The notes beneath the pieces are model-generated. The model was not told where the DNA came from. It saw only the letters and a list, made by a program, of their open reading frames with translations, and searched no databases. The position numbers and the translations under genes are program-made. 52,005 nt of DNA from an uncultured Caulobacteraceae bacterium (GTDB lineage: Bacteria; Pseudomonadota; Alphaproteobacteria; Caulobacterales; Caulobacteraceae), in contig CAIQJF010000031.1 in NCBI GenBank assembly GCA_903872075.1, positions 1 through 52,005 on the forward strand, read 5' to 3'. Shown here in pieces: positions 27,420 through 37,165 of the stretch (the first letter of the stretch is position 1; every line of letters begins with the position of its first letter).

Positions 27420-27456
27420 GCTCCCTTATCGAGACATTCTATCGTCGTCATGGGTT

Positions 27457-27466
27457 CAATCGATTG
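27457..27466. promoter_or_regulatory. 10 bp palindrome upstream of rubrerythrin
   Basis: CAATCGATTG is a perfect palindrome inside the 137 bp gap before the rubrerythrin gene, with TTATCGA and TCTATCG partial repeats just upstream (27426-27443). It could be an operator for a redox or metal regulator; no known consensus was matched with confidence. Confidence 0.2.
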
Positions 27467-27556
27467 GACGCAGGGACGCTGGGGGCCTATTTCGAGCACG
27501 CGAACAGCGGAGGCTTCGGCCAATCCGCGCCCTGAAAGCTCAGAAGGAACACCCCC

Positions 27557-27973
27557 ATGTCGCTGGCCAACAGCAAAACGCTGCAAAACCTGAAGGACGC
27601 CTTCGCCGGCGAAAGCCAGGCGAACCGCCGCTATCTCTATTTCGCGCAAAAGGCCGACGTCGAAGGCTACAATGACGTCGCCGCCGTTTTCCGCTCCACC
27701 GCCGAAGGTGAAACCGGCCACGCGCACGGCCACCTGGAATTCATGGAAGGCGTGGGTGACCCGGCCACCGGCCTGCCGATCGGCGCCACCGACCTGAACC
27801 TCAAGGCCGCCATCGCCGGCGAAACCCACGAATACACCGACATGTATCCGGGCATGGCGCGCACCGCCCGCGAGGAAGGCCACGACGAAATCGCCGACTG
27901 GTTCGAAACCCTCGCCAAGGCTGAAAAGTCCCACGCCGGCCGCTTCCAGCGCGCCCTCGACAGCCTGGACTAA
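27557..27973 (+). CDS. rubrerythrin (diiron domain only)
   Basis: A 138-residue rubrerythrin made of the four-helix diiron domain. Glutamate/histidine ligand motifs are visible in order: [52 protein letters not shown] and [20 protein letters not shown]. The C-terminal rubredoxin domain with its two CxxC pairs is absent: the protein ends directly after the last helix, so electrons must come from another protein. The role is peroxide scavenging or metal/redox sensing in the cytoplasm. It is followed by a GlpC/HdrB-like Fe-S protein and DUF3501 in the same direction, a recurring three-gene group in proteobacteria. Ribosome binding site AGAAGGA lies about 6 bases upstream. Confidence 0.95.
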   Translation: MSLANSKTLQNLKDAFAGESQANRRYLYFAQKADVEGYNDVAAVFRSTAEGETGHAHGHLEFMEGVGDPATGLPIGATDLNLKAAIAGETHEYTDMYPGMARTAREEGHDEIADWFETLAKAEKSHAGRFQRALDSLD

Positions 27974-28016
27974 GAATACCCAGGGCGGGACCTTCCTCGC
28001 CTTGCGTTTTCGTTTC

Positions 28017-28040
28017 GCCCTCCGCGGTTACGCGGGGGGC
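28017..28040 (+). terminator. intercistronic hairpin in rubrerythrin operon
   Basis: A 10 bp stem (GCCCTCCGCG/CGCGGGGGGC, one G-T pair) with a GTTA loop sits in the 90 bp between rubrerythrin and the Fe-S protein gene. There is no T-tract. It may act as a partial terminator or RNA stabiliser so that rubrerythrin is made in excess of the downstream proteins. Confidence 0.4.
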
Positions 28041-28063
28041 GACGCACTTCCTGAGGCCCACCG

Positions 28064-29437
28064 ATGACCGACACACCCAAACCCTCCGAGGCCCGCCGCG
28101 AGGGAAGCCTCGACGCGCCCTTCCGCCATCCTCTGGCGTGGCGCGACCCCGAATTCTACGACCTCGCCGCCGTGGATGCGGAGATGGAGCGGGTGTTCGA
28201 TATCTGTCACGGCTGCCGTCGCTGCTTCAATCTCTGCGACAGCTTCCCGATCCTGTTCGACCTGGTCGACGAGAGCCCGACGGGCGAACTCGACGGGGTG
28301 GACAAGGCTGACTACGCCAAGGTCGCCGACGCCTGCACGCTCTGCGACATGTGCTTCATGACCAAGTGCCCCTATGTGCCGCCGCATGAGTTCAACCTGG
28401 ATTTCCCCCATGTGATCCTGCGTCACCGCGCCGCCCACCGGAAGGCCGACGGCGGCGGGGATTTCGTGCGCGAACAGCTGGGCGAGACCGATCGCAACGG
28501 CAAGCTGGCCAAGCCGATCGCCGGCCTCGCCAACTGGGCCACCGACCTGCGCAACAAGCCCATGCGCAGCCTCATGGAATCCGTCGCGGGCATCGACAAG
28601 ACCGCCGCGCTGCCGCTCTATAATTCCAGGACCGCCGGCGACCGGCTGAAGACGCCCCGCGCGCCAGACCCCGCTGGTCCGGCTTTCGGCAAGCGCAAGG
28701 TCGCGATCTACGCCACCTGTTTCGTGGACTACAATGAGCCGGACACCGCCGTGGCCGCCGTGGGGGTGCTGGCCAAGCAGGGTGTGGAAACCCGCTTCGC
28801 CTATCCGGAATGCTGCGGCATGCCGCAGCTCGAAGCCGGCAACATCGCCGAAGTCGCCCGCCGCGCCGAACGCGTGGCCGCCGAGCTGCTGCCCCTCGTC
28901 GATCAGGGCTATGACATCGTCACCCTCACGGCCAGCTGCGGCCTGATGATGAAGTTCGAATGGCCGCTGATCCTACCCGAGAACCAGGACGTGAAGCGCC
29001 TGGCCGCAGCCACGCGGGACATCAGCCAATATGTCGTTGAGCTCAACAAGGCCTACGGCCTGGCGCCCGGCCTCACCGCCCCCGAAGGCGGTGTCACCCT
29101 GCATCAGGCCTGCCATTCCCGGGCGCAGAACATGGGCGCCATGTCGGCCCAGATGCTGCGTCTCATTCCCGGCGCCAAGGTTGATGTGGTCGAGCGTTGC
29201 TCGGGCCATGGGGGCACCTTCGGGGTGATGAAGGAGACCCGGGCCATGGCGGTGAAGGTGGGCAAACCCGCAGCTAAACAAGTGGCTGCCAAGGGGAACG
29301 CCACCCTGTGCTCGGATTGCCCCCTGGCCTGCAAACATCTGGGCCAGCTGGTTTCCGCCGATCTGCCCGCCGGGACGAAGCCGCCCCGCGAGGCCCATCC
29401 CATCGAGGTCTTCGCCCAGGCCTATGGTCTGGTCTGA
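28064..29437 (+). CDS. GlpC/HdrB-like heterodisulfide-reductase-related Fe-S protein
   Basis: A 457-residue protein with two N-terminal 4Fe-4S motifs: Cys48-Cys51-Cys54-Cys58 in CHGCRRCFNLCDS, and Cys91-Cys94-Cys97-Cys102 in CTLCDMCFMTKCP. Two CCG-domain repeats follow: ECCGMPQLEAGN in the middle, and ERCSGHGGTFGV late, with a second cysteine pair CSDCPLAC near the C terminus. The CSG form of the second motif also occurs in GlpC-type proteins. It likely passes electrons between a membrane or soluble donor and the rubrerythrin encoded just upstream, which lacks its own rubredoxin domain (inference from context). No TM segment is seen. Confidence 0.92.
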   Translation: MTDTPKPSEARREGSLDAPFRHPLAWRDPEFYDLAAVDAEMERVFDICHGCRRCFNLCDSFPILFDLVDESPTGELDGVDKADYAKVADACTLCDMCFMTKCPYVPPHEFNLDFPHVILRHRAAHRKADGGGDFVREQLGETDRNGKLAKPIAGLANWATDLRNKPMRSLMESVAGIDKTAALPLYNSRTAGDRLKTPRAPDPAGPAFGKRKVAIYATCFVDYNEPDTAVAAVGVLAKQGVETRFAYPECCGMPQLEAGNIAEVARRAERVAAELLPLVDQGYDIVTLTASCGLMMKFEWPLILPENQDVKRLAAATRDISQYVVELNKAYGLAPGLTAPEGGVTLHQACHSRAQNMGAMSAQMLRLIPGAKVDVVERCSGHGGTFGVMKETRAMAVKVGKPAAKQVAAKGNATLCSDCPLACKHLGQLVSADLPAGTKPPREAHPIEVFAQAYGLV

Positions 29438-29484
29438 CCGCCGTATCGTCGTTTCCTGTTCGTCTGAAGAAAGAGCGTTTCCCC

Positions 29485-30075
29485 ATGCCGGCATCGTCCC
29501 GCCAAGTGACGGCGCAAGACATCATCCCCGACGCGACCTATGCGCTTGAGCGTAAGGCCCGCCGCGCCGCCCTGCTGCCGCGCAAGGCCCTTCGCCGTAT
29601 CGCGCTGGGTCCGCACTGCACCTTCTATTTCGAGTGCTACGACACCATGCTGTTCCAGGTTCAGGAGATGCTGCTCACCGAGAAGGGCGGAGCCGAACAG
29701 CTGGCCGATGAACTGGCCGCCTACAACCCTTTGATCCCCCAGGGCCGCGAGCTGGTGGCCACGGTCATGTTCGAGATCGATGATCCGCTGCGTCGAGCCT
29801 CGATCCTGGGTCAGCTGGGCGGTGTGGAGGCGCACTTTTTCCTGACGTTTGGATCGGACCGGGTGGCGGCGGTCTCCGAAAGCGAGGTCGAGCGGACCCG
29901 CGACGGCAAAACCTCCGCGGTGCATTTCTTGCGCTTCCCGCTCACCGACGTCCAGGCGGCAGCCCTGGTCGATCCGGCCGTGACGGTGATGGTCGGCTGC
30001 GATCATCCGCGCTACGGTCATCTGACCGTTCTGACGCCGGAGACCAGAACGGAGCTCGCCAAGGATCTTGCCTGA
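29485..30075 (+). CDS. DUF3501 family protein
   Basis: A 196-residue protein matching DUF3501 over its full length. Family features: the N-terminal DIIPDATYALERKARRAAL; the central LGPHCTFYFECYDTMLFQVQEML; RELVATVMFEIDDPLRRASIL; and the C-terminal VMVGCDHPRYGH. Members almost always sit beside rubrerythrin and a GlpC/HdrB-like Fe-S gene, as here, so it is probably an accessory of that redox system, but its biochemical role is unknown. Start: ATG after a weak AAAGAG site. It overlaps the serine hydrolase start by one base (TGATG). Confidence 0.9.
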   Translation: MPASSRQVTAQDIIPDATYALERKARRAALLPRKALRRIALGPHCTFYFECYDTMLFQVQEMLLTEKGGAEQLADELAAYNPLIPQGRELVATVMFEIDDPLRRASILGQLGGVEAHFFLTFGSDRVAAVSESEVERTRDGKTSAVHFLRFPLTDVQAAALVDPAVTVMVGCDHPRYGHLTVLTPETRTELAKDLA

Positions 30076-31133
30076 TGGCCGACCCCGAGGGCCCCGACGC
30101 CCTGCCGCCGCTTCCCATCCAGCCCGAGGGCGTCGCCTGGCCTGTGCGGACCTGGCCGACGGGCGATCTTCCTCAGGCGGTCGCCGGGGGTGTTCGGGCG
30201 ATGCTCGATGGGGCTTTCGGCGCCGATCCGTCAGGTCCGCTTGGCGTGACTCAGGCGGTGGTGATCGTCCAGGGCGGCAGGCTGCTGAGCGAACGCTATG
30301 GCGAGGACTTTGGTCCGGACGCCACCTGCCGGTCCTGGTCCATGGCCAAAAGCATGACCCACGCCCTGGTGGGTATGGCGGTGGGCGACGGGCTGATGGA
30401 TATCCATGCCCCGGCCAACGTGCCCGCCTGGCGTGAGCCCGGCGATCCCCGCGGGGCGATCACCCTCGATCACCTTCTGCGCATGTCCAGCGGGCTCGCC
30501 TGGCGCGAGGACTATGAGCCGAGCCATCCTTCGGACGTGATCGAGATGCTGTTCGGCAAGGGTAAGGACGACGTGGCCGCCTACGCGGAGGCGGCGCTCC
30601 TCGCCCACCCGCCGGGGTCTTTCTTCTATTATTCCAGTGGGACGACCAACATTGTCAGCCGTTGCCTGGCTCGGGCGCTAGGTCTGGAGGGCGCAGCCCT
30701 GGAGGCGCATATGCGCCGCCGGCTGTTCGAGCCCCTGGGCATGACCAGCGCCACGCCGCGGTTTGACGCGGCGGGGACCTTCATCGGCTCATCCTTCTGC
30801 TTCTGCACGCCGCGGGATTTCGCGCGTTTCGGCCTGCTCTACATGCGTGACGGAATCTGGGCGGGCCGGCGGCTTCTGCCCGAGGGCTGGGTCGATTATG
30901 CGCGCACGCCGACCTATCAGCAGCCCGACTGCGAGTCCGAAAGCCGCTACGGCGCCCACTGGTGGCTGGACATGGCCGGCCCGGGGTCCTTTTCGGCCAA
31001 CGGCTATGAGGGCCAGCACATCGTCCTGCGGCCCGACCGGGACCTGATCATCGTCCGGCATGGGGCGACACCCACGGTCGATCAGCCGAACGTCAAGACT
31101 TGGCTGGGCGACCTCGCCCGCCTGTTCGACTAG
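30075..31133 (+). CDS. beta-lactamase-family serine hydrolase
   Basis: A 352-residue class C beta-lactamase/penicillin-binding-protein-like serine hydrolase. The active-site SxxK is Ser89-Met-Ala-Lys92 in RSWSMAKSMTHALVG, preceded by VVIVQGGRLLSERYG. The second motif YxN-equivalent is FYYSSGTTNIVSR, and the third motif region (KTG equivalent) is YEGQHIVLRPDRDLIIV. No signal peptide is seen, so it is probably cytoplasmic and an esterase or amidase, not a cell-wall enzyme. It overlaps DUF3501 by one base and is probably the last gene of the rubrerythrin operon, with recR following 9 bp later. Confidence 0.9.
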   Translation: MADPEGPDALPPLPIQPEGVAWPVRTWPTGDLPQAVAGGVRAMLDGAFGADPSGPLGVTQAVVIVQGGRLLSERYGEDFGPDATCRSWSMAKSMTHALVGMAVGDGLMDIHAPANVPAWREPGDPRGAITLDHLLRMSSGLAWREDYEPSHPSDVIEMLFGKGKDDVAAYAEAALLAHPPGSFFYYSSGTTNIVSRCLARALGLEGAALEAHMRRRLFEPLGMTSATPRFDAAGTFIGSSFCFCTPRDFARFGLLYMRDGIWAGRRLLPEGWVDYARTPTYQQPDCESESRYGAHWWLDMAGPGSFSANGYEGQHIVLRPDRDLIIVRHGATPTVDQPNVKTWLGDLARLFD

Positions 31134-31142
31134 GCGCGCTTT

Positions 31143-31745
31143 GTGGCCTCCTCCGCCGGACCGGAAATCGAACGCCTGATCGGGCTTCTGGCCAAGCTGC
31201 CGGGCCTGGGGCCTCGCTCGGCCCGGCGCGCCACGCTCACCCTTCTGAAGAAGCGCGATCAACTGCTGTTTCCGCTCAGCGAGGCCCTGGCCGAGGCGGC
31301 CGCGCGGGTGAGAACCTGCGAGGTCTGCGGCGCGCTCGACACCACCGATCCCTGCGCCATCTGCGCCGACGCTTCGCGCGATCCGACTCTGCTGTGCGTG
31401 GTGGAGGAGGTGGGCGCGCTCTGGGCCATGGAGCGGGCCGGCGCTTTCCGCGGGCGCTATCATGTGCTCGGCGGCCTGCTGTCGGCGCTCGACGGCGTGG
31501 GCCCGGAATCCCTGCGCGTGGGCGCCCTGGTCAGCCGCGCCGCCGCCGTGGCGGTGCGCGAGGTTGTCCTGGCGCTTCCCGCCACGGTCGATGGCCAGAC
31601 GACGGCGCACTATCTCGCCGACCGCCTGGCCTCGGCCGGCGTCCAGGTCACAAGTCTGGCGCGCGGCGTGCCCGTGGGCGGGGAACTCGACTGGCTCGAC
31701 GACGGCACTATTGCCCAGGCTATGCGGGCGCGGCGGCCGACTTAG
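31143..31745 (+). CDS. recR: recombination mediator protein RecR
   Basis: A 200-residue RecR, part of the RecFOR pathway that loads RecA onto gapped DNA. An N-terminal helix-hairpin-helix region ([21 protein letters not shown]) is followed by the zinc finger Cys59-Cys62-Cys71-Cys74 (CEVCG ... CAICAD). The Toprim domain has [17 protein letters not shown] and [17 protein letters not shown], and the C terminus is [21 protein letters not shown]. It starts at GTG 9 bp after the serine hydrolase. The dnaX-ybaB genes that usually precede recR are not here. Confidence 0.97.
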   Translation: MASSAGPEIERLIGLLAKLPGLGPRSARRATLTLLKKRDQLLFPLSEALAEAAARVRTCEVCGALDTTDPCAICADASRDPTLLCVVEEVGALWAMERAGAFRGRYHVLGGLLSALDGVGPESLRVGALVSRAAAVAVREVVLALPATVDGQTTAHYLADRLASAGVQVTSLARGVPVGGELDWLDDGTIAQAMRARRPT

Positions 31746-31792
31746 AGCACGGCCCGGTGGCCCAGAGCTGCGACTCCCGCTAGCCTCACGGC

Positions 31793-33016
31793 ATGAATGC
31801 CCTGCTTCTCATTGCCGCCCTCACCCTGGCCGCCGCCTGCGTCGGCCTCGCCGTCTGGGCCATGGCCGAGCGCGCCCGGGCGGAGAAGGCCCTGCTTGAG
31901 GCGCGGCTGTTGCGGGAGCAGGCGTCCACCGGCGCGGAGACCCTCAGGGCCCAGGCGGCCATGTCGGCCAACGCCGTGGCGGAGGAGCTGGTCAAACGGG
32001 CCACTGAGACCTTCGCGGCCCAGGACCGCCTGGTCCAGGCGAAGCTCGAAGCCCAACTCAAGCCGGTAGCCGACACCCTGGAAAAATTCCAACTGCAGGT
32101 GACCGAGGCCGAGAAGGCGCGGGCGGAAGCCGCCGGCGGCCTCAAGGCCCAGATCGAGCAACTTCTGCTGGCCTCCACCGCCACCCAGGACGAAGCGCGC
32201 AAACTGTCGGCCGCCTTGCGCCGGGGCGCCGGGGTTCAGGGCCGCTGGGGCGAGCAGATGCTGCGCAATGTCCTGGAAATGGCGGGCCTCAAGGCCAAGG
32301 TCGATTTCGACGAGCAGGTCTCGGTGGACGCAGGCGCCCTGCGTCCGGACGTGGTGGTGCGGCTGCCGGGCGGCGGGGTGTTCGTCATCGACGCCAAGTG
32401 CTCGCTGAACGCCTTTCTGGAGGCCCAGGACGCGCCTGACGAGCCGAGTCGCGAGGCCGGCTATCAGCGACATGCCCAGAGCGTGCGCACCCACATGCAG
32501 AGCTTGGCGGCCAAGGCCTATTGGGCGCAGTTCGACGCCTCGCCCGACTTCGTGGTGATGTTCGTGCCTGGCGACGCCTTCCTGGCGGCCGCGGCCGAGC
32601 GGATTCCCGATCTCTACGCTCAGGGCATGGATCGCCGTGTGATCCTGGTGACCCCGTCCAGTCTGTTTGCCCTGTGCAAGGCCGTGGTCTACGGCTGGCG
32701 GGTGGAGGAACAGAACCTCAACGCCAAGGAAATCGTCGGCCTGGGCCGCGAACTCTATAAGCGCATTGCCACAATGGCCGCCCACGCCCAGGCCATGGGC
32801 AAGGGCCTGGAGACCGCGGTGGGCCGCTACAACCAGTTCATCGGCTCCCTGGAGACCCAGGTGCATACCCAGGCCCGCCGCTTCGAAGACCTCAAGGTCG
32901 ACCATGAGGGCAAGGAAATCCCCGAGCTCGCGCCGATCGAGACGGCGGTGCGCCCCCTGGCGAAACTGGCTCCGGCCTTGACGCTCGCCGACCCCGGACC
33001 TACCTCCCCAGAATGA
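31793..33016 (+). CDS. rmuC: DNA recombination protein RmuC
   Basis: A 407-residue RmuC-family protein. One N-terminal TM helix ([21 protein letters not shown], about 4-24) is followed by a long coiled-coil region (about 30-140, Ala/Glu/Lys/Gln-rich). The C-terminal PD-(D/E)XK nuclease-like domain has [22 protein letters not shown], then [21 protein letters not shown] and [15 protein letters not shown]. It is thought to limit inversions at short repeats. It overlaps def by 4 bp (ATGA). Confidence 0.95.
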   Translation: MNALLLIAALTLAAACVGLAVWAMAERARAEKALLEARLLREQASTGAETLRAQAAMSANAVAEELVKRATETFAAQDRLVQAKLEAQLKPVADTLEKFQLQVTEAEKARAEAAGGLKAQIEQLLLASTATQDEARKLSAALRRGAGVQGRWGEQMLRNVLEMAGLKAKVDFDEQVSVDAGALRPDVVVRLPGGGVFVIDAKCSLNAFLEAQDAPDEPSREAGYQRHAQSVRTHMQSLAAKAYWAQFDASPDFVVMFVPGDAFLAAAAERIPDLYAQGMDRRVILVTPSSLFALCKAVVYGWRVEEQNLNAKEIVGLGRELYKRIATMAAHAQAMGKGLETAVGRYNQFIGSLETQVHTQARRFEDLKVDHEGKEIPELAPIETAVRPLAKLAPALTLADPGPTSPE

Positions 33017-33531
33017 CCCTCCGCCGTATTCTCACCGTCGACGCCGATATGGCGGTCCTCAAGCAGGTCTCCACGCCCGTGGAGACCGTGGACGACGACC
33101 TGCGCGTCCTGATGGATGACATGCTGGAGACCATGTACGCCGCCCCCGGCATCGGTCTGGCGGCGATCCAGATCGGCGTCGCCAAGCGGGTGATCGTCAT
33201 GGACCTCGCCAAGACGGACGAGCCCCCGGCGCCGCGCTATTTCATCAATCCGGAGATCCTCTGGGCCTCGGAGGACACTGGCCCCTGGGAGGAAGGCTGC
33301 CTCTCGGTTCCCGATATCTATGAAGATGTGGACCGGCCCCTCGAGGTTCGGCTGCGCTACCTCGACTACAATGGAAACCTCGTGGAGGAGGATGCCGACG
33401 AACTCTACGCCGTCTGCATCCAGCACGAGATGGACCACCTGAACGGCGTGCTGTTCATCGATCATCTCTCGCGCCTGAAACGCGAGCGCGCGGTGTCAAA
33501 GGTCAAGAAGGCCGCCCGCGCCGACGCCTGA
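33013..33531 (+). CDS. def: peptide deformylase
   Basis: A 172-residue metal-dependent deformylase that removes the formyl group from nascent proteins. All three motifs are present: [10 protein letters not shown] (motif 1), [14 protein letters not shown] (motif 2, metal-binding Cys) and [17 protein letters not shown] (motif 3, HExxH). The length is typical. The start overlaps rmuC by 4 bp, and fmt follows after 17 bp; def-fmt pairing is the common bacterial arrangement. Confidence 0.97.
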   Translation: MTLRRILTVDADMAVLKQVSTPVETVDDDLRVLMDDMLETMYAAPGIGLAAIQIGVAKRVIVMDLAKTDEPPAPRYFINPEILWASEDTGPWEEGCLSVPDIYEDVDRPLEVRLRYLDYNGNLVEEDADELYAVCIQHEMDHLNGVLFIDHLSRLKRERAVSKVKKAARADA

Positions 33532-33548
33532 CGCGCTATAAGCTGCTC

Positions 33549-34475
33549 ATGCGCCTCGCCTTCCTCGGCACGCCCGATTTCGCCGTCCCGACCCTGGCCG
33601 CCCTGCTCGAGGCGGGCCATGAGATTGCCTGCGTCTATTCCCAGCCGCCCGCCCCTCGCGGGCGCGGCCAGGCTTTGAAGCCCACGCCCGTCCAGGCTTT
33701 CGCGGAATCACGCGGCCTGCCGACCCGCACACCGGCGTCGATGAAGGATCCTGACGAGGCCGCGGCCTTCGCCGCTCTCGATCTCGATGCGGCCGTGGTG
33801 GTCGCGTTCGGTCAGATTCTCACCGAGGCCGTGCTCAATGCGCCGCGCCTGGGCTGCTACAACCTGCACGCCTCGCTGCTGCCGCGGTGGCGTGGCGCGG
33901 CGCCGATCCAAAGGGCGATCATGGCCGGCGACGCGGTCACCGGGGCGGAAGTCATGCGCATGACGCCCGGTCTGGACGAGGGGCCCGTGCTGGCGCGGAC
34001 CACGTCTCGCATTGACGCGCTGGACACGGCCGGAACCCTGCACGACCGGCTTTCGCTTTCAGGGGCGGCGCTGATGGCGCAGGCCATCGACCAGATCGGC
34101 CGGGGCGAGGCCCGCCCGGTCCCGCAGGCTGAAGAGGGCGCCACCTACGCCAGGAAGATCAAGCCGCGCGAGACGAAGATTCGTTGGGACCGGCCGGGCC
34201 CGCGCGTGGACTGCCAGATTCGCGGCCTGGCGCCTTTCCCAGGCGCCTGGTTCATGGCCCCCTCCGACCGCGGGCCGGTGCGGGTGAAGGCGCTGCTGTG
34301 CCGTTTCGAGGCCGGCGAGGGCGCTCCGGGTGAACTGCTCGACGATGGACTGCTGGTGGCCTGCGGCGAGGGCGCGGTGCGCATCCTGCGCGCCCAGCGC
34401 GAGGGCCGTGCGCCGCAGGACGCCGAGGTGTTCCTGCGCGGCTTTCCGCTCGTGCGGGGTCAGACGCTCGACTGA
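33549..34475 (+). CDS. fmt: methionyl-tRNA formyltransferase
   Basis: A 308-residue enzyme that formylates initiator Met-tRNA using 10-formyl-tetrahydrofolate. The N-terminal Rossmann-like domain starts [20 protein letters not shown]. The catalytic region is [21 protein letters not shown] with the conserved Asn/His, and the Asp is in [12 protein letters not shown]. The C-terminal tRNA-binding domain (about 210-305) begins near [15 protein letters not shown]. The stop overlaps the truA start by one base (TGATG). Confidence 0.97.
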   Translation: MRLAFLGTPDFAVPTLAALLEAGHEIACVYSQPPAPRGRGQALKPTPVQAFAESRGLPTRTPASMKDPDEAAAFAALDLDAAVVVAFGQILTEAVLNAPRLGCYNLHASLLPRWRGAAPIQRAIMAGDAVTGAEVMRMTPGLDEGPVLARTTSRIDALDTAGTLHDRLSLSGAALMAQAIDQIGRGEARPVPQAEEGATYARKIKPRETKIRWDRPGPRVDCQIRGLAPFPGAWFMAPSDRGPVRVKALLCRFEAGEGAPGELLDDGLLVACGEGAVRILRAQREGRAPQDAEVFLRGFPLVRGQTLD

Positions 34476-35212
34476 TGCCCCGCTATCGCCTGACGGTGGA
34501 ATACGACGGCGGCCCCTATAAGGGGTTCCAGGCCCAGGACGGCCTGCCCACGGTTCAGGGCGAGCTCGAGCGGGCGATCCATGCGTTCTGCGGCGAAGCC
34601 GTGCGCGTCCATGCCGCCGGGCGCACCGACACCGGGGTCCACGCTGGCGGTCAGGTGATCCACATCGACCTCGAAAAGGCCTGGCGGGCTGCGGTGGTGA
34701 TGAACGCCGTCAACGCCCACCTGTTTCCAGCCCAGGTGTCGATCCTGGCCTGCGACGAAGTCGACGAGGACTTCCACGCCCGGTTCTCCGCCACGGGCCG
34801 GCGCTATCAATATCGAATCCTCAACCGGCCCGGCCCGGCCGCTCTGGAGCGTGGCCGGGTCTGGCATGTGAAGGCGCCGCTGGACGCCGCCGCGATGCAT
34901 GCCGCCGCCCAGGTCCTGGTTGGACTGCTCGACTTCACCACGTTCCGCGATGCGGCCTGCCAGGCGAAGTCGCCACTGAAGACCCTCGACGTCGCCGAGG
35001 CGACGCGGCATGGCGACATCGTCGAGGTGAGGTTCGCGGCGCGCTCTTTTCTGCATCGCCAGGTGCGCTCCATGGTTGGGTCGCTGGTCGAGGTCGGGCG
35101 GGGAAACTGGACATCTGCCGACCTCGCGGCCGCGCTCGATGCCCGCGACCGCGCCGCCTGTGGGCCGGTCGCCCCCGCCTCCGGACTCTCCCTCACCGAT
35201 GTGGACTATTGA
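34475..35212 (+). CDS. truA: tRNA pseudouridine(38-40) synthase
   Basis: A 245-residue TruA that isomerises uridines 38-40 in the anticodon stem-loop. The catalytic Asp lies in [17 protein letters not shown], with other family motifs [28 protein letters not shown] and [16 protein letters not shown]. The length is normal. It is coupled to fmt by a one-base overlap and is the last gene of the recR-rmuC-def-fmt-truA run. Confidence 0.97.
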   Translation: MPRYRLTVEYDGGPYKGFQAQDGLPTVQGELERAIHAFCGEAVRVHAAGRTDTGVHAGGQVIHIDLEKAWRAAVVMNAVNAHLFPAQVSILACDEVDEDFHARFSATGRRYQYRILNRPGPAALERGRVWHVKAPLDAAAMHAAAQVLVGLLDFTTFRDAACQAKSPLKTLDVAEATRHGDIVEVRFAARSFLHRQVRSMVGSLVEVGRGNWTSADLAAALDARDRAACGPVAPASGLSLTDVDY

Positions 35213-35291
35213 GCCGCCCCTGGGGTTCAATGCGTTCACGGGCCGCTGCGCCGCCTACGCATCGGGCCAGACAGACTGAGGGAGCAACACC

Positions 35292-35951
35292 ATGGCTGGG
35301 TTCATGGTCTACAGCATTCCAGGCAGTCCCTACGGGCGGGCGGTTCTGATCGCCCTCGAGGAGAAGGGCGCCGATTACAGGCTCTCTCCGGTGGCGCCCG
35401 GCGCCTTTGGATCACCCGAACACATGGCCCGCCATCCCATGGCCAAGGTGCCGGTGCTGCAGCATGGCGACTTCATGGTCTACGAGACCCAGGCGATCCT
35501 GCGATATCTCGACCGGGTGCTGCCGGATCCGTCCTTCACGCCGGCGGACCCCCGTGCCGCGGCGCGCATGGACCAGGCGATGAACGTCAACGACTGCTAC
35601 CTGTTCAATGGCGTCAGCAATACGATCGGATTCCAGCGGGTGGTCGGGCCGCGAGTGCTGGGCCTGACGCCGGACGAGGCGATCATCGCCGCAGCCCTGC
35701 CGCGAGGCCGGCAGGTGTTCGGCGTGCTGGCCGGGATTTTGGGCGAGGGGCCCTATTTTGCCGGCGAAAGCCTGTCCCTGGCCGACTTCCTGCTGGCGCC
35801 TCAGATCGACTTCTTCCGGGATCTGCCCGAATGGGCGGATCTGGGCGGCCCGCATCCGCATCTGGGCGCCTGGCTCGATCGCATGAACGTCCGGCCCAGC
35901 CTGGCGAAGACCACCTGGGACATGGTCGCCGAGATGGCCAAGACCGCCTGA
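35292..35951 (+). CDS. glutathione S-transferase family protein
   Basis: A 219-residue soluble GST. The N-terminal thioredoxin-like domain (about 3-80) has YSIPGSPYGRAVLIALEEKG, with a Ser/Tyr available for glutathione activation, then HPMAKVPVLQHGDFMVYETQAILRYLD with the cis-Pro and glutathione-binding E/TQ residues. The helical C-terminal domain (about 95-215) includes YFAGESLSLADFLLAPQIDF, the GST N-capping motif. The substrate is unknown. A good GGGAG ribosome binding site lies 9 bases before the ATG. It converges on dapE with a 5 bp gap. Confidence 0.92.
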   Translation: MAGFMVYSIPGSPYGRAVLIALEEKGADYRLSPVAPGAFGSPEHMARHPMAKVPVLQHGDFMVYETQAILRYLDRVLPDPSFTPADPRAAARMDQAMNVNDCYLFNGVSNTIGFQRVVGPRVLGLTPDEAIIAAALPRGRQVFGVLAGILGEGPYFAGESLSLADFLLAPQIDFFRDLPEWADLGGPHPHLGAWLDRMNVRPSLAKTTWDMVAEMAKTA

Positions 35952-35956
35952 CGGGG

Positions 35957-37114
35957 TCAGCCGAAGCGGGTGAAATAGCCTTCGATCAGACGTTCATAGA
36001 TCGCCGAGAGGGCGTGAATCTCGGCCACGGGCGCGCGCTCATCCACCTGGTGCATCGTGGTTCCGACGAGGCCGAACTCCACCACCGGGCACAGGGCGCG
36101 GATGAAACGGGCGTCCGAGGTGCCGCCGGTGGTGGACAGTTCGGGCGGGCGGCCGGTCACAGCCTCCACGGCGTCGGAGACAACCGTCGTGAACTCGCCG
36201 CGCGGCGTCAGGAAGGCCTCGCCGTTGATCCGGGTCTCCACCAGGACTTTGCCGGCGAAACCCTCACCGGCCCGGGCGGCCTCGGCGCGCACCCAGTTCG
36301 CCAGGGAGGTCCCGGTGTGCGTGGGATTGAAACGGACGTTGAGCCGCGCTTCGGCCCGGCCGGGAATGACGTTGCTGGCTGCGTTGCCGACGTCGATCGT
36401 GGTGAATTCAAGGTTCGAGGGCTGAAAGGCCTCGTAGCCGTCGTCCAGCGTCCGGTCCTGAAGCCGGGCGAGCAGGCGCACCAGAACGGGGATAGGGTTG
36501 GCGGCGCGCTGGGGATAGGCCACATGGCCCTGCACGCCCTCCACGGTCAGGATCACGCCCAGGCTGCCGCGCCGGCCAATCTTGACCATGTCGCCGAGGC
36601 TCGCGCTGGAGGTCGGCTCGCCCACCAGGCAATGGTCGATCGTCTCGCCCTCGGCCGCCAGGGCCGCCACGACGGGTTTTGTGCCGTACTCGGCCAGGCC
36701 CTCCTCGTCGCCAGTGATCAGGAAGGAGAGAGAGCCCTTCGGTTCGCCCCGTTCCAAGGTGCGGGCGACGGCCGCCACATAGGCGGCGATAGCGCTCTTC
36801 ATGTCCACCGCGCCCCGGCCGGAAAGGATTCCGTCATCCACGGCCGCTTCGAAGGGCGGCCGTGTCCAGGCCGCCATATCGCCCACCGGTACAACGTCCG
36901 TGTGGCCGGCAAAGCAGAGATTGGGTCCGGCGGTTCCGCGCCGGGCGTACAGGTTCTCGATGTCTCCGAAGGGCATGGCGCGGCAGACGAATCCCAGGGA
37001 TTCCAGGGCCTCCCGCAGCACCGCCATGGCCCCGGCGTCGGCCGGGGTGACGGAGGGGCGGCGGATCAGATCACGGGCGAGACTGACGGGGTCGAGAACG
37101 GTGGCGCGAGACAT
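35957..37114 (-). CDS. dapE: succinyl-diaminopimelate desuccinylase
   Basis: A 385-residue M20-family dizinc enzyme of the succinylase branch of lysine/diaminopimelate synthesis. Metal-ligand and catalytic motifs: [13 protein letters not shown] (His, and catalytic Asp two residues on); [20 protein letters not shown] (bridging Asp); [13 protein letters not shown] (catalytic Glu pair); and [16 protein letters not shown] near the C terminus. The dimerisation domain spans about 180-290. It is divergent from the cupin gene that separates it from dapD. Confidence 0.96.
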   Translation of the reverse strand: MSRATVLDPVSLARDLIRRPSVTPADAGAMAVLREALESLGFVCRAMPFGDIENLYARRGTAGPNLCFAGHTDVVPVGDMAAWTRPPFEAAVDDGILSGRGAVDMKSAIAAYVAAVARTLERGEPKGSLSFLITGDEEGLAEYGTKPVVAALAAEGETIDHCLVGEPTSSASLGDMVKIGRRGSLGVILTVEGVQGHVAYPQRAANPIPVLVRLLARLQDRTLDDGYEAFQPSNLEFTTIDVGNAASNVIPGRAEARLNVRFNPTHTGTSLANWVRAEAARAGEGFAGKVLVETRINGEAFLTPRGEFTTVVSDAVEAVTGRPPELSTTGGTSDARFIRALCPVVEFGLVGTTMHQVDERAPVAEIHALSAIYERLIEGYFTRFG

Positions 37115-37165
37115 CTGGCCTCCTTAAGCTGGCCGGCCAGACGCCGCAAACGCCCGAGGCCTTCC

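Noticed and set aside
30075..31133. Serine hydrolase as a true beta-lactamase resistance gene
   Set aside because: It has SxxK but no signal peptide and no clear KTG motif; a general esterase/amidase is more likely.
35831..37165. Long upstream extension of the cupin frame
   Set aside because: It runs antisense to dapE; the cupin homology starts only after the GTG at 37166, which has its own ribosome binding site.
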